DNA of 64,000 nucleotides from JAHIQC01 sp964565645 (GTDB taxonomy: Bacteria > Actinomycetota > Coriobacteriia > Anaerosomatales > JAHIQC01). The position numbers and the translations under genes are program-made. The notes under the pieces are model-generated. The model saw only the letters and a program-made list of their open reading frames with translations. It searched no databases and was not told where the DNA came from. Location: assembly GCA_964565645.1 (NCBI GenBank), contig CAZMFQ010000001.1, positions 186,001 through 250,000 of the forward strand, given 5' to 3'. Position 1 is the first letter of the stretch, and each line of letters starts with the position of its first letter. Positions 26,034-34,273 of this stretch are shown piece after piece.

Positions 26034-26103
26034 GTGGCCTCCAAGGCGCTTGATCGAAGCATACCCATGCATGATAGCCGAGGAGGTGGCACCACGAAAC
26101 GCG

Positions 26104-26138
26104 GGAACGAAAACGCCCGCCGATGAAGTGGCGGGCGT
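26104..26138 (-). terminator. Terminator after tRNA-Ala
   Basis: On the minus strand a 9-bp stem ACGCCCGCC/GGCGGGCGT with an 8-nt loop is followed by TTTCGTT. It lies 12 nt after the CCA end of tRNA-Ala and upstream of leuS. Confidence 0.7.
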
Positions 26139-26149
26139 GAGGTGTGCTT

Positions 26150-26225
26150 TGGTGGAGCCTAGGGGGATCGAACCCCTGACCTTCTGGCTGCCAGCCAGAC
26201 GCTCTCCCAGCTGAGCTAAGGCCCC
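26150..26225 (-). tRNA. tRNA-Ala (anticodon GGC)
   Basis: A 76-nt cloverleaf with the CCA end encoded. The acceptor is GGGGCCT/AGGCTCC with one G-U pair. The D arm is GCTC...GAGC. The anticodon stem TCTGG/CCAGA encloses loop CTGGCAG, giving anticodon GGC (reads GCC and GCU). The T arm is AGGGG-TTCGATC-CCCCT. The discriminator is A. Confidence 0.97.
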
Positions 26226-26257
26226 ACATCTGAGCGCCGCGAAGAGCGGCAAGCGGT

Positions 26258-26285
26258 AGTATACCAAGCCTTCAGGCTCGGTCAA
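26258..26285 (-). promoter_or_regulatory. tRNA-Ala promoter
   Basis: Minus-strand TTGACC (26280-26285), 16-nt spacer, TATACT (26258-26263). The predicted transcript starts about 25 nt before the tRNA 5' end. Both hexamers are close to the sigma-70/SigA consensus. Confidence 0.7.
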
Positions 26286-26325
26286 CCCGGAACCCGAGGC
26301 AGCCACCGAGGGGGTTCGCAAGCCC

Positions 26326-27258
26326 TCAGCCCTCTTCGATCACCGGTACGCTCGGGCCCTCGATGGCCGTCTCGAGAACGACGCTCTCCTCGGCGGAGCG
26401 GGTGCCCACGAACTCCGCGATCACCATGCCGGCGAGTATCAGCGCCGCCCCGGCGGCGCCACGCACGCCGAGCGCTTCGCCGGCGAGCCAGCCGAACAGA
26501 CCACCGAACGCGGGCTCGCTGATGAGTATGAGCGCGGTCCTGGCCGGCGGGATGTGGCGCTGAGCGTAGGTCTGCACCGCGAACGCGACCGCCGAGGCGA
26601 GCACGCCCGTGATCACGAGCGCCACCCAGACCTCGGAGCCCGACGGCGCCACCAGCGGCCGCTCATACGCAACAGCCATGACGGCACACACCACGGCGGT
26701 GACCGCAAGCTGCACGAGCGTCAGCGCGAGCGCGTCGTGACGCTTGCCCGCGCCTCCCAGCACGATCATGTGCGCCGAGTAGGCCACCGCGCACAGAAGC
26801 ACCCGGGTATCGCCCACGTTCCATCCATGAGCAGAGGCGCCGGACAGGAGCCACAGGCCCGAAACCGCCAGAACGACCCCTGCGCCTGTCGACCACCGCG
26901 GCAGCGTGCGCAGCAGCACGGCCTGCATGAGCGGAGTGATCACCACGAACATGCCCGTGATGAAGGCGGCCTTGCTCGCCGTGGTGGCCTGGAGCCCCCA
27001 TGTCTGGAAGATGTAGCCCAGACACAGGAAGACGCCCGCGACGACGCCCACGGCAACGGTCGGGCGGTCGAGCCGGCGCGCCGCGGCCGGGAAGATCGCC
27101 ACGAACGCCAGCACGGCTATCGCGAAACGCAAGGCCAGAAACGAGTACAGCGGGTAGGCCGCGACCGCGTCCTTGACCACGATGAAGGTCGCGCCCCACA
27201 CGGCCGCGACCGCGATCAGCGCCCCCTGGATCCAGTAGCGCCGCAACGTCGCTCTCAC
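26326..27258 (-). CDS. DMT superfamily (EamA) transporter
   Basis: Predicted ten-helix membrane exporter of the drug/metabolite transporter superfamily (310 aa). It carries two EamA repeats: the first begins GALIAVAAVWGATFIVVKDA, and the second starts near GDTRVLLCAVAYSAHMIVLG. The C-terminal helix is followed by a short acidic tail. The GTG at 27258 overlaps the rsfS stop (GTGA); a longer frame upstream is a shadow of rsfS. The substrate cannot be assigned. It is probably co-transcribed at the end of the obgE-rsfS run. Confidence 0.88.
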   Translation of the reverse strand: MRATLRRYWIQGALIAVAAVWGATFIVVKDAVAAYPLYSFLALRFAIAVLAFVAIFPAAARRLDRPTVAVGVVAGVFLCLGYIFQTWGLQATTASKAAFITGMFVVITPLMQAVLLRTLPRWSTGAGVVLAVSGLWLLSGASAHGWNVGDTRVLLCAVAYSAHMIVLGGAGKRHDALALTLVQLAVTAVVCAVMAVAYERPLVAPSGSEVWVALVITGVLASAVAFAVQTYAQRHIPPARTALILISEPAFGGLFGWLAGEALGVRGAAGAALILAGMVIAEFVGTRSAEESVVLETAIEGPSVPVIEEG

Positions 27259-27692
27259 AGAGGCTGGTCCCCGACGGCCTCCGGCTCGTCGTCGATGACC
27301 GCCATCTTGGGCTGCGCGAGCGGGGCCCTGCCGGTGACGCTTGCGGGCAACGCGAGCCGAGGAGCGTCGCCCCACAGCTTCTCAAGACGGTAGAACTCGC
27401 GCTCCTTGGGCTGGAACACGTGCACCACGACATCGACGAAGTCGAGCAGCACCCAGCGCCCTTCGGCTTCGCCCTCGCGGCCGATCGGCTTGAGCCCGCA
27501 CTTGACGCGGACCTGCTCCTCCACCTCATCGGCTATGGTCTTGACCTGCCGATCGGTGTTGCCGGTGCAGATCACGAAGTAGTCGGTGACCACGAGAAGC
27601 TGGGCCACATCGATGGCAACGATGTCCTCGGCCTTCTTGTCGCTCGCGGCCTCCGCCGCGACCAGGGCTATCTCACGCGATTCCAGTTCCAT
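27255..27692 (-). CDS. rsfS: Ribosomal silencing factor RsfS
   Basis: Binds ribosomal protein L14 and blocks subunit joining when nutrients are scarce. The 145 aa protein has the RsfS/Iojap core at residues 5-110, with AEDIVAIDVAQLLVVTDYFV, CTGNTDRQVKTIAD and GRWVLLDFVDVVVHVF. A 35-residue Pro/Ala-rich tail after the core is not conserved. Its association with nadD, yqeK and a LytR_C protein is a standard Gram-positive arrangement. Confidence 0.94.
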   Translation of the reverse strand: MELESREIALVAAEAASDKKAEDIVAIDVAQLLVVTDYFVICTGNTDRQVKTIADEVEEQVRVKCGLKPIGREGEAEGRWVLLDFVDVVVHVFQPKEREFYRLEKLWGDAPRLALPASVTGRAPLAQPKMAVIDDEPEAVGDQPL

Positions 27693-27732
27693 CCCCTTCT
27701 TCCTTGCCGTCGCCGCCTTGTGGCGCGCGCCG

Positions 27733-28869
27733 TCACTTCGCTGGTGCCTTGTAGTCCTTGCCGATGATCACGATGATGTCCGCCACCTGCTGGTCAGCCG
27801 GCTTCTGGGAGACCTCGCCGACGCCAAGTGTACGTACGATCCCGTCCGCCGAGGAGGGCGAGCCGTTCTGCACGATGATCTTGGTCTTGTCGTAGCCGAA
27901 GTCGTCGGCGTTCTTGGTGTCGACCACGCGGTAGCCCGATCGTATGAGTTGCTGTGCGGCCACCCCGGCGATACCGGGCACACCGGCGCCGTTGTAGACG
28001 ATGACGCGCGTGATGTCGTCGTCGGCCCCGATATCGACGTTCCACCAGGTCTTGACCAGGTCGGCGATCTCCGCGCGCTGGGGCTCGAAGTAGGTCTGCT
28101 CACCGAGGTTGATCGGTTTGACCGGCATGGGCACGAGCGCGACGTTCTCGGTCGGTATCGAGTCGAACGCGTCGGCGAACCGCTTCTTGTCGTCGTCGGA
28201 GAGGTTCGTGTCCTTCACCTCGTCCATGACCCCGACGAGGGACTGGGTCTGCAGCGCCGTCTGGTATATCTCGTAGTCGGTGGTGGCATACCACTCGAAC
28301 GGTACCGAGAAGAAGTTCGCGACCGCGTCGAGCGATACGTCCGCCCCTGCCGGCCACGAGTCGCCGATGCGCTCGAACCCCTGACCCGGGACCTCGATGA
28401 ACGCTCCGTCGGGAATGGCGATGCCATAGACGGCCTTCTGGTCCCCGGCGATCTTGATCGCCAGGAAGCCGACCGCGCGCCCCTTGTCGTCGAGCCCGAT
28501 GAGCAGCAGGTTCTCCCGTGCCTTCTCGAGCCTGGCTTCGGGAGAGTCGGCCTTCGCGGCGATGCGCTCGGCGTTCCAGCGTGCGAAGCCGTTGACGGCC
28601 AGCGCGCCCACGAACAACACCACGACCAGCGCGACGACCCCGCCCACTCCCCATGCGGCCAGCCACAACGCGGTCTTGGCGCCCCGCTTGGTGCGGTCGG
28701 CGGTCTCGGAGATCTTCTCTATCGTCTCGGTGATCTTGATCTCGCGACGCAGCTTCTTGCCGGCCTTCGAGCCGCGCCGGGTCGTGCGCCATCCCGCATC
28801 CTCAAGCGGCGAGGCGCCCTTCTTGCGCGAGGCGCGGGAACGTCTGGGGGTCTCCTCGGACTCGCTCAC
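27733..28869 (-). CDS. LytR C-terminal domain membrane protein with degenerate LCP-like region
   Basis: A 378 aa, single-pass membrane protein. It has a basic cytosolic N-terminus (about 1-70), a helix at about 72-97, and an extracytoplasmic region at about 115-280. That region resembles LytR-CpsA-Psr proteins in outline (LLLIGLDDKG, AIPDGAFIEVPGQGFERIGDSW), but I do not see their conserved Arg pyrophosphate-binding residues. A LytR_C domain follows (about 295-375, RVIVYNGAGVPGIAGVAAQQL, GYRVVDTKNADDFGYDKTKI). LCP proteins attach wall polymers to peptidoglycan; here a catalytic role is doubtful. It overlaps yqeK by 4 nt. Confidence 0.75.
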   Translation of the reverse strand: MSESEETPRRSRASRKKGASPLEDAGWRTTRRGSKAGKKLRREIKITETIEKISETADRTKRGAKTALWLAAWGVGGVVALVVVLFVGALAVNGFARWNAERIAAKADSPEARLEKARENLLLIGLDDKGRAVGFLAIKIAGDQKAVYGIAIPDGAFIEVPGQGFERIGDSWPAGADVSLDAVANFFSVPFEWYATTDYEIYQTALQTQSLVGVMDEVKDTNLSDDDKKRFADAFDSIPTENVALVPMPVKPINLGEQTYFEPQRAEIADLVKTWWNVDIGADDDITRVIVYNGAGVPGIAGVAAQQLIRSGYRVVDTKNADDFGYDKTKIIVQNGSPSSADGIVRTLGVGEVSQKPADQQVADIIVIIGKDYKAPAK

Positions 28870-29447
28870 AGGACCCCCCTCTCCACGATCGCGTTCCAGG
28901 TCTCCACCGTCGACGGGTGGATGTACGCGCCGCGCTCCAGCAGGTGCGCGAGTGAGACCCGGTATGCCGAGGAGTAGAGCTCGGTCATCGGGACACGCCC
29001 GACCATGGCGCGCAGTCCCTCGACTCCGGGATAGGAGCGGCCCGGTTCGATCATGTCAGCCACGTAGATGCACATGTCGAGCTGGGTCATCTCCGGCGCG
29101 CCGACCGTGTGACGCTCGACGGCCTCAAGGATGTCTTCTTCGATACCAGGGAACTCCTCCGAAAGCTCCACACGCGCCATTCGCGCGTGCAGGAGATCCG
29201 GGACCGTCTCGTCGACCGGGGTGATCTCCCAGCCTCGGGCGCGTGCCGTCTCCAGGAGCACCTCACCGGCAACCTCGCGGCACCAGTCGTGCAGCAACCC
29301 CGCGAGATACGCGCTTGTGGTGTCGATCCCGTATCCGATCGCAAGCGCCTCGGCCGTCTCCGCGACGGCGCGACTATGCGCAGCGGAACGCTCCCCGAGA
29401 CGCTCCGTGATCGCCGCCAGCGCCTGCTCGCGCGAAGGGTTCGGCAT
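28866..29447 (-). CDS. yqeK: YqeK-type HD hydrolase (symmetrical Ap4A hydrolase)
   Basis: HD-domain metalloenzyme of the Bacillus YqeK family, which splits diadenosine tetraphosphate to two ADP. The 193 aa product has an HD-domain core with AAHSRAVAETAEALA, the HD pair in LAGLLHDWCREV, and VERHTVGAPEMTQLDMCIYVADMIEPGRSYPG, all family-typical. The ATG at 29447 begins 2 nt after the nadD stop. The nadD-yqeK-LytR_C-rsfS order matches Bacillus-type neighbourhoods. Confidence 0.92.
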   Translation of the reverse strand: MPNPSREQALAAITERLGERSAAHSRAVAETAEALAIGYGIDTTSAYLAGLLHDWCREVAGEVLLETARARGWEITPVDETVPDLLHARMARVELSEEFPGIEEDILEAVERHTVGAPEMTQLDMCIYVADMIEPGRSYPGVEGLRAMVGRVPMTELYSSAYRVSLAHLLERGAYIHPSTVETWNAIVERGVL

Positions 29448-29448
29448 C

Positions 29449-30066
29449 TCAGAACGCCTCACGATACAGGCCGTACTTCTGGATGAACGCGGCGACCGAC
29501 TCCGGGGTGATATAGCGGATCGGGCGACGCTGCGCGACACGCTCTCGTATGTCCGTCGAGCTGATCGCCAGGGCGGGGACCTCTATGAACTCGATGTCGA
29601 GTCCAGCAAGCTCCTCGGCGTGCTCGGAGAGCGCGGCTGAGAGGTCGTAGCCCGGACGCGTCGCCGCGATGAAGGTGCACAGGCCCTTGAATCGGTGCGA
29701 GTCCTTCCAGGTGGTGATGTCCCAGACCGCGTCGGCGCCCGTGATGAAGTAGAGCTCCGCCTCAGGTCCATGCTGTTCACGCAGCGCGAGCATCGTATCC
29801 ACGGTGTAGGTGAGACCCGGCCGGTCGATCTCCATGCGCGAGACCTCGAAATCGGGGTTGGACGCGGTGGCGATCACGGTCATGAGGTAACGGTGCTCCG
29901 CGCTGCTCACAACACGATCCGTCTTGCGCGCGGGATGTCCCGTGGGCATGAAGACGACCCGGTCGAGGTTGAACTGAACCAAGGCCTCCTCGGCGGCGAC
30001 CAGGTGGCCCATGTGCACGGGATCGAAGGTCCCGCCCATTATGCCGAGTCGCGCCTTCGTTCTCAC
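29449..30066 (-). CDS. nadD: Nicotinate-nucleotide adenylyltransferase
   Basis: Adenylates nicotinate mononucleotide to deamido-NAD in NAD biosynthesis. The 205 aa protein shows the nucleotidyltransferase motif GGTFDPVHMGHL near the N-terminus, FMPTGHPARKTD, FITGADAVWDITTWKD, and the C-terminal ISSTDIRERVAQRRPIRYI. It overlaps the proA stop by 4 nt, so it is coupled to the obgE-proB-proA run. Confidence 0.96.
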   Translation of the reverse strand: MRTKARLGIMGGTFDPVHMGHLVAAEEALVQFNLDRVVFMPTGHPARKTDRVVSSAEHRYLMTVIATASNPDFEVSRMEIDRPGLTYTVDTMLALREQHGPEAELYFITGADAVWDITTWKDSHRFKGLCTFIAATRPGYDLSAALSEHAEELAGLDIEFIEVPALAISSTDIRERVAQRRPIRYITPESVAAFIQKYGLYREAF

Positions 30067-31316
30067 TCCCGTATCTGACCGCTTCCGTATGCGATGAACT
30101 TGGTGGATGTCAGAGCGGTGAGACCCATCGGCCCGCGTGCGTGCAGCTTCTGGGTCGAGATCCCGATCTCGGCGCCGAGCCCGAACTCGCCGCCGTCGGT
30201 GAAGCGGGTGGACGCGTTCACGTACACGGCGGCCGCGTCGATCTCGTTGAGGAAGCGCTGCGCCGCGAGGTAGTCGTTGGTGACGATGGTCTCCGAGTGC
30301 TTGGTGCCGTAAGTGTTGATGTGGCGGATGGCCTCATCCAGCCCGGAGACGACCTTCACCGAGATCTTCAGGTCGAGGTACTCGGTGCCCCAGTCGGCTT
30401 CGGTGGCGGGTTCGATGCGCATGACCGCGCCGAGCGAGCGGGTCGCGTCGTCGGCGACGATGGTCACACCGTTGCTCTCGAGCTCCTTGAGAATGGCGGG
30501 CAGGACGCGGTCATACACGTCCTCGTCGACCAGCAGCGACTCGGCCGCGTTGCACACGCCGGGGCGCTGGACCTTCGCGTTGATGACGATCCTGCGAGCC
30601 ATGTCCGCGTCCGCCGAGGAGTGGATGTAGACGTGGCAGTTGCCCACGCCGGTCTCGATGACCGGGACCTTCGCGTTCTCGACGACGCTCTTGATGAGTC
30701 CGGCTCCCCCGCGAGGGATCAGGACATCGATGTAGCCGTGAAGGCCCATGAGCTCCTCGGCGGCCTCACGGTCGGTGGACTCCACGATCTGGATGCACCC
30801 GTCGGGCATGCCCGCAGCCGTGGCCGCGTTCGCCAGGACACGGGTCAGCGTGATGTTCGAGTTCACGGCCAACGAGCCGCCGCGCAGGATCACGGCGTTG
30901 CCCGTCTTGATGCACAGACCGGCTGCATCTGCGGTCACGTTCGGGCGCGCCTCATAGATCATGGCGACGACTCCGAGCGGGACGCGGATCTGCGAGAGGC
31001 GGATGCCGTTGGGCATCGTGTAACCCTGCACGACCTCGCCCACGGGGTCGGGGAGCATCGAGAGGGCCTTGAGCGCCTCGGACATCGACTTGAGCCGTGC
31101 GGGGTTCAGCTCCAGACGATCGAGCAGTGAGGCCTGGACGTTCTTAGCCTTCGCCTCGTCCATATCGCGACCGTTGGCCGCCAGGATCTCGTCCTGGTTG
31201 TGAGTGAGCGCGTGCGACATCGCGAGGAGCGCACGGTTGCGCTGCCCCGTCGAGGTGATCGCGAGCCTGCCTGCGGCCTCACGGGCCTTCTCGGCGAGCA
31301 TCATCACTTCCGACAT
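30063..31316 (-). CDS. proA: Gamma-glutamyl phosphate reductase
   Basis: Second step of proline biosynthesis: NADPH reduces gamma-glutamyl phosphate to glutamate semialdehyde. The 417 aa aldehyde-dehydrogenase-fold protein has the catalytic cysteine in QRPGVCNAAESLLV, the ILRGGSLAVNSN segment, and the C-terminal GLGAEIGISTQKLHARGPMGL signature. It lies 43 nt after proB, with which it makes the glutamate-to-semialdehyde pathway. Confidence 0.97.
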   Translation of the reverse strand: MSEVMMLAEKAREAAGRLAITSTGQRNRALLAMSHALTHNQDEILAANGRDMDEAKAKNVQASLLDRLELNPARLKSMSEALKALSMLPDPVGEVVQGYTMPNGIRLSQIRVPLGVVAMIYEARPNVTADAAGLCIKTGNAVILRGGSLAVNSNITLTRVLANAATAAGMPDGCIQIVESTDREAAEELMGLHGYIDVLIPRGGAGLIKSVVENAKVPVIETGVGNCHVYIHSSADADMARRIVINAKVQRPGVCNAAESLLVDEDVYDRVLPAILKELESNGVTIVADDATRSLGAVMRIEPATEADWGTEYLDLKISVKVVSGLDEAIRHINTYGTKHSETIVTNDYLAAQRFLNEIDAAAVYVNASTRFTDGGEFGLGAEIGISTQKLHARGPMGLTALTSTKFIAYGSGQIRE

Positions 31317-31359
31317 CTGACCGACCTTCCTCCCCGAACCACCGGATACGTCTACAACG

Positions 31360-32466
31360 CTACAGGATGACCAGGTGGTCCCTGTGCACGACTTCCACTC
31401 CCGCGACGTGCGGGGCCCTCTCGGCGATCGCCTCGGAGTTCAGGCCCTTGACCAGGTCGAGATCCGCCGAGGAGACCGAGGTGAGCCCACGCGCTATCAC
31501 GCAACCGTCGCCGTCAGACAATACTATCGCATCGCCGTGGGCGAACGTGCCCTCAACAGAGACCACGCCGGCGGGAAGCAGCGACTTCCCGCGCATCACG
31601 AGCGCCTCCTTGGCGCCGGGATCGATGACGATCGTGCCTTTGGGCTTGTGGCCCACCGCGATCCAGAGCTTCTTGGCGCCGATGGATTCCCCGCCGCCCG
31701 CAAAGAAGGTGCCGACCGGCTTGCCGGCCGCGGCGTCCACGATCACATCGGGCCTGCGCCCGTCGCACACGACCATGGGGATGCCGGCCTTCATGAGGAC
31801 TTTGGCGGCCTCAACCTTGGTGAACATGCCGCCCGACCCCATCGCCGAACCCGCGCCGCCGGCAGCGGCGACGACCTGCTCGGTGAGCTCAGCCACGTGC
31901 GAAAGGAGTTCTGCCTCAGAGTCGACCCGCGGGTCGGCGGAGTATAACCCCTCGATGTCCGACATGAGCACCACGAGGTCGGCGCCGATCATCACCGCGA
32001 CGAGCGCGGCGAGCGTGTCGTTGTCGCCGAAGCGGATCTCATCGACCGCCACGGTGTCGTTCTCGTTGACGACGGGGAGCGCTCCGAGCGCCAGGAGCCG
32101 GTCGAAGGTGTCCCTGGCGTGAAGGTAGGCCTGCCGGTCCTTGGTGTCGTGACGCGTGAGCAGGACCTGGCCCACGGCGATACCATGCTCGGCGAACAGT
32201 TCGGCGTACATGCCGAGGACCTTGACCTGACCCACACTTGCCGAGGCCTGCAACGAGGGCATGTCCTCGGGGCGACGATCTAGACCGAGCGCACGATGAC
32301 CGGCCGCGATCGCGCCGCTCGTGACGAGCACGGGCTGCCAGCCCTCCGCCCTGAGCGCGGCCATCTGGCGTGCGATGTCGGCCGCGAGCGCACGGTCAAG
32401 CCCGCTCTCGGGACATGCGAGTGTCGACGAGCCGATCTTGACGACTATGCGACGCTTGCCCGCCAC
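31360..32466 (-). CDS. proB: Glutamate 5-kinase
   Basis: First, feedback-regulated step of proline synthesis: ATP-dependent phosphorylation of glutamate. The 368 aa protein has the amino-acid-kinase domain (KIGSSTLACPESGLD, LVTSGAIAAGHRALGL, NENDTVAVDEIRFGDNDTLAA, GTGG-like GSGGMFTKVEAAKVLM) and a C-terminal PUA domain (about 275-355). The start is GTG, 9 nt after the obgE stop. The obgE-proB-proA order is common in Gram-positives. Confidence 0.96.
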   Translation of the reverse strand: MAGKRRIVVKIGSSTLACPESGLDRALAADIARQMAALRAEGWQPVLVTSGAIAAGHRALGLDRRPEDMPSLQASASVGQVKVLGMYAELFAEHGIAVGQVLLTRHDTKDRQAYLHARDTFDRLLALGALPVVNENDTVAVDEIRFGDNDTLAALVAVMIGADLVVLMSDIEGLYSADPRVDSEAELLSHVAELTEQVVAAAGGAGSAMGSGGMFTKVEAAKVLMKAGIPMVVCDGRRPDVIVDAAAGKPVGTFFAGGGESIGAKKLWIAVGHKPKGTIVIDPGAKEALVMRGKSLLPAGVVSVEGTFAHGDAIVLSDGDGCVIARGLTSVSSADLDLVKGLNSEAIAERAPHVAGVEVVHRDHLVIL

Positions 32467-32475
32467 GTGGACCCC

Positions 32476-33849
32476 CTACTCCGTCTCGTCCTCAACCTCA
32501 ACGCCGCCCTCGGGCACATCCTCGGGCTCATCCTCGATATACGCGACCTCTTCGTCGGACGCCAGAGCTCCCTCGAACTCGAACGTGGCTCCCGCGATAC
32601 AGACCTCGTCGCCGTCGACGGCGCCCGCTTGCTCGAGCGCCTTCTCGACACCGGCCTTGACCAGACGCTTCTGCAGGAACGCGAGCGCCTCCTCGTTGCC
32701 GAGCTCGGTCATGATCACCATACGTTCGATGCCCTTGCCGATCACACGCCAGCCGTCGTTCTCGCGGACGACACGGAACTCCCTGTCGTCCGAACGCTGG
32801 TGCACGTACCGGGCCTCCACTTCGCGCGCGGCCTGGGCGACGGCACGGGCGCGAAGCTCGTGCACCATGTCGCCAACCCGGAGGATGAGCGCGTCGACGC
32901 TCTCGCCCGTGGCGGCCGACACCGCGAAGTAGGGCACCTCACGCTCCTCGGCCAGAAGTGAGAGCTTCTCCGAGGCCTCCTCGGTACCGATGACGTCGCA
33001 CTTGTTGCCCACCAGTACATAGGGGCGTCGCGCGAGCTCCTCGGCATGCGCCGCGAGCTCGCCCTCGATGACCGCGACGTCTTCGAGCGCGTCACGGTCC
33101 TCGTAGCCGCCCGTCAGATCGACGACGTGGATGATGAGCGCGGTGCGTTCGATGTGCCGCAAGAACGCGTGACCGAGGCCCTTACCCTCGCTCGCGCCTT
33201 CGATGAGACCCGGGACGTCGGCCACGACGTAGCTGTAGGAACCGGCGCGAACCACACCCAGGTTGGGCGCGAGCGTCGTGAAGGGATAATCCGCGATCTT
33301 GGGACGCGCGGCGCTCATCCGGGCGATGAGCGAGGACTTGCCCACGCTCGGGAAGCCCACCAGCGCCGCATCGGCGAGCAGTTTCATCTCGAGAGCGATC
33401 CAGCGCTCCTCGGAAGGCTCACCCAGTTCCGCGAACGCGGGTGCGCGTCGCGTCGGCGTGACGAAGTGGATGTTCCCACGGCCGCCGCGGCCGCCGCGCG
33501 CGACGATCGCGCGCTCACCCTGACGCGTCAGGTCCGCGAGGAACTCGCCGGTCTCGCCGTCGCGGACCACCGTACCGAGCGGGACCTTCAGGACGAGGTC
33601 CTCGCCGTTGGCGCCGTGCAGACGCGATCCCTTGCCATGGATGCCGCGCTGGGCCTTGTAGTGACGCTTGTAGTGATAGTCGAGGAGCGTGGAGACCTCA
33701 CCGTCCGCCTCGAGGATCACGTCACCGCCGCGGCCGCCGTCTCCTCCGTCGGGCCCGCCTTTGGGAACGTGCGCCTCACGCCGGAACGAGCGGCAGCCCG
33801 CACCGCCGTTACCGGCCGTCACGTGGATCTTGGCCTCGTCTACGAACAT
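32476..33849 (-). CDS. obgE: Obg family GTPase
   Basis: Essential 50S-associated GTPase linked to ribosome assembly and stringent response. The 457 aa protein has the Gly-rich Obg fold (MFVDEAKIHVTAGNGGAG, GGDGGRGGDVI), G1 GFPSVGKSSLI, the DVPGLIEGASEGKGLGHAFLRH segment, NKCDVI (G4), and a C-terminal OCT domain (about 345-420). An acidic tail (EDEPEDVPEGGVEVEDETE) closes the protein. It follows rpmA across a hairpin that may attenuate transcription. Confidence 0.97.
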   Translation of the reverse strand: MFVDEAKIHVTAGNGGAGCRSFRREAHVPKGGPDGGDGGRGGDVILEADGEVSTLLDYHYKRHYKAQRGIHGKGSRLHGANGEDLVLKVPLGTVVRDGETGEFLADLTRQGERAIVARGGRGGRGNIHFVTPTRRAPAFAELGEPSEERWIALEMKLLADAALVGFPSVGKSSLIARMSAARPKIADYPFTTLAPNLGVVRAGSYSYVVADVPGLIEGASEGKGLGHAFLRHIERTALIIHVVDLTGGYEDRDALEDVAVIEGELAAHAEELARRPYVLVGNKCDVIGTEEASEKLSLLAEEREVPYFAVSAATGESVDALILRVGDMVHELRARAVAQAAREVEARYVHQRSDDREFRVVRENDGWRVIGKGIERMVIMTELGNEEALAFLQKRLVKAGVEKALEQAGAVDGDEVCIAGATFEFEGALASDEEVAYIEDEPEDVPEGGVEVEDETE

Positions 33850-33889
33850 GTTCTCAACCTTCTCATCACGCTTCGTCGAACTCTGATGC

Positions 33890-33928
33890 TACGCGAAAGC
33901 CCCCCGCCCCGAAATCGGAACGGAGGGC
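33890..33928 (-). terminator. Hairpin between rpmA and obgE (partial terminator)
   Basis: A 13-bp G+C-rich stem with several G-U pairs (33899-33911 with 33916-33928, loop of 4) is followed on the minus strand by TTTCGCG. The short T-run suggests attenuation, which would lower obgE and downstream expression relative to ribosomal protein genes. Confidence 0.5.
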
Positions 33929-33969
33929 CTTCGGAAGTCACATGTGACGGTGCTCCGGGCTGCTCTCCG

Positions 33970-34224
33970 CTAGCCCTCGAGCGGTCGGATGTGCACGCGA
34001 CGCTTGAGGCCACGCGTGAACTCGACGGTGCCGTCGATCTTCGCGAACAGGGTGTCGTCGCCGCCACGGCCGACGTTCTCGCCGGGGTGGAAGTGAGTGC
34101 CACGCTGGCGCACGATGATCGAGCCCGCGGTGACGGTCTCGCCGCCGAAGCGCTTCACGCCCAGGCGCTTCGCCTTGGAGTCGCGACCGTTCTTTGTGCT
34201 TCCGAGGCCTTTCTTATGTGCCAT
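33970..34224 (-). CDS. rpmA: 50S ribosomal protein L27
   Basis: L27 lies near the peptidyl-transferase centre, where its N-terminus contacts tRNA. The 84 aa sequence starts MAHKKGLGSTKNGRDSKAKRL and contains GSIIVRQRGTHFHPG, both diagnostic. It begins directly with the mature N-terminus, so there is no Firmicutes-type leader peptide needing the Prp protease. It lies 49 nt after rplU. Confidence 0.97.
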   Translation of the reverse strand: MAHKKGLGSTKNGRDSKAKRLGVKRFGGETVTAGSIIVRQRGTHFHPGENVGRGGDDTLFAKIDGTVEFTRGLKRRVHIRPLEG

Positions 34225-34273
34225 GAGATGCTACCTACCTATCCGCGTGTCGGGCCGGCTTGGCGCCCGCCAC

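Noticed and set aside
26081..26110. T-box-like motif (GGTGGCACCACGAAAC) before a GC-rich hairpin
   Set aside because: It lies on the plus strand, antisense to the leuS leader. No plus-strand gene follows and there is no room for a stem I/specifier region. In the leuS direction the order is wrong.
23730..26126. Very long open frame on the strand opposite leuS (798 codons)
   Set aside because: It mirrors leuS codons in a high-GC genome, has no family-like segments, and the leuS frame is unambiguous. Similar opposite-strand frames at 1162-2793, 16835-18466, 37282-39096, 41192-43174, 47246-49477 and 60484-62214 are rejected for the same reason.
26034..26321. N-terminal extension of leuS through the tRNA-Ala gene
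   Set aside because: The extension translates the tRNA and its flanks. The GTG at 26033 with GGAGG gives the normal LeuRS N-terminus.
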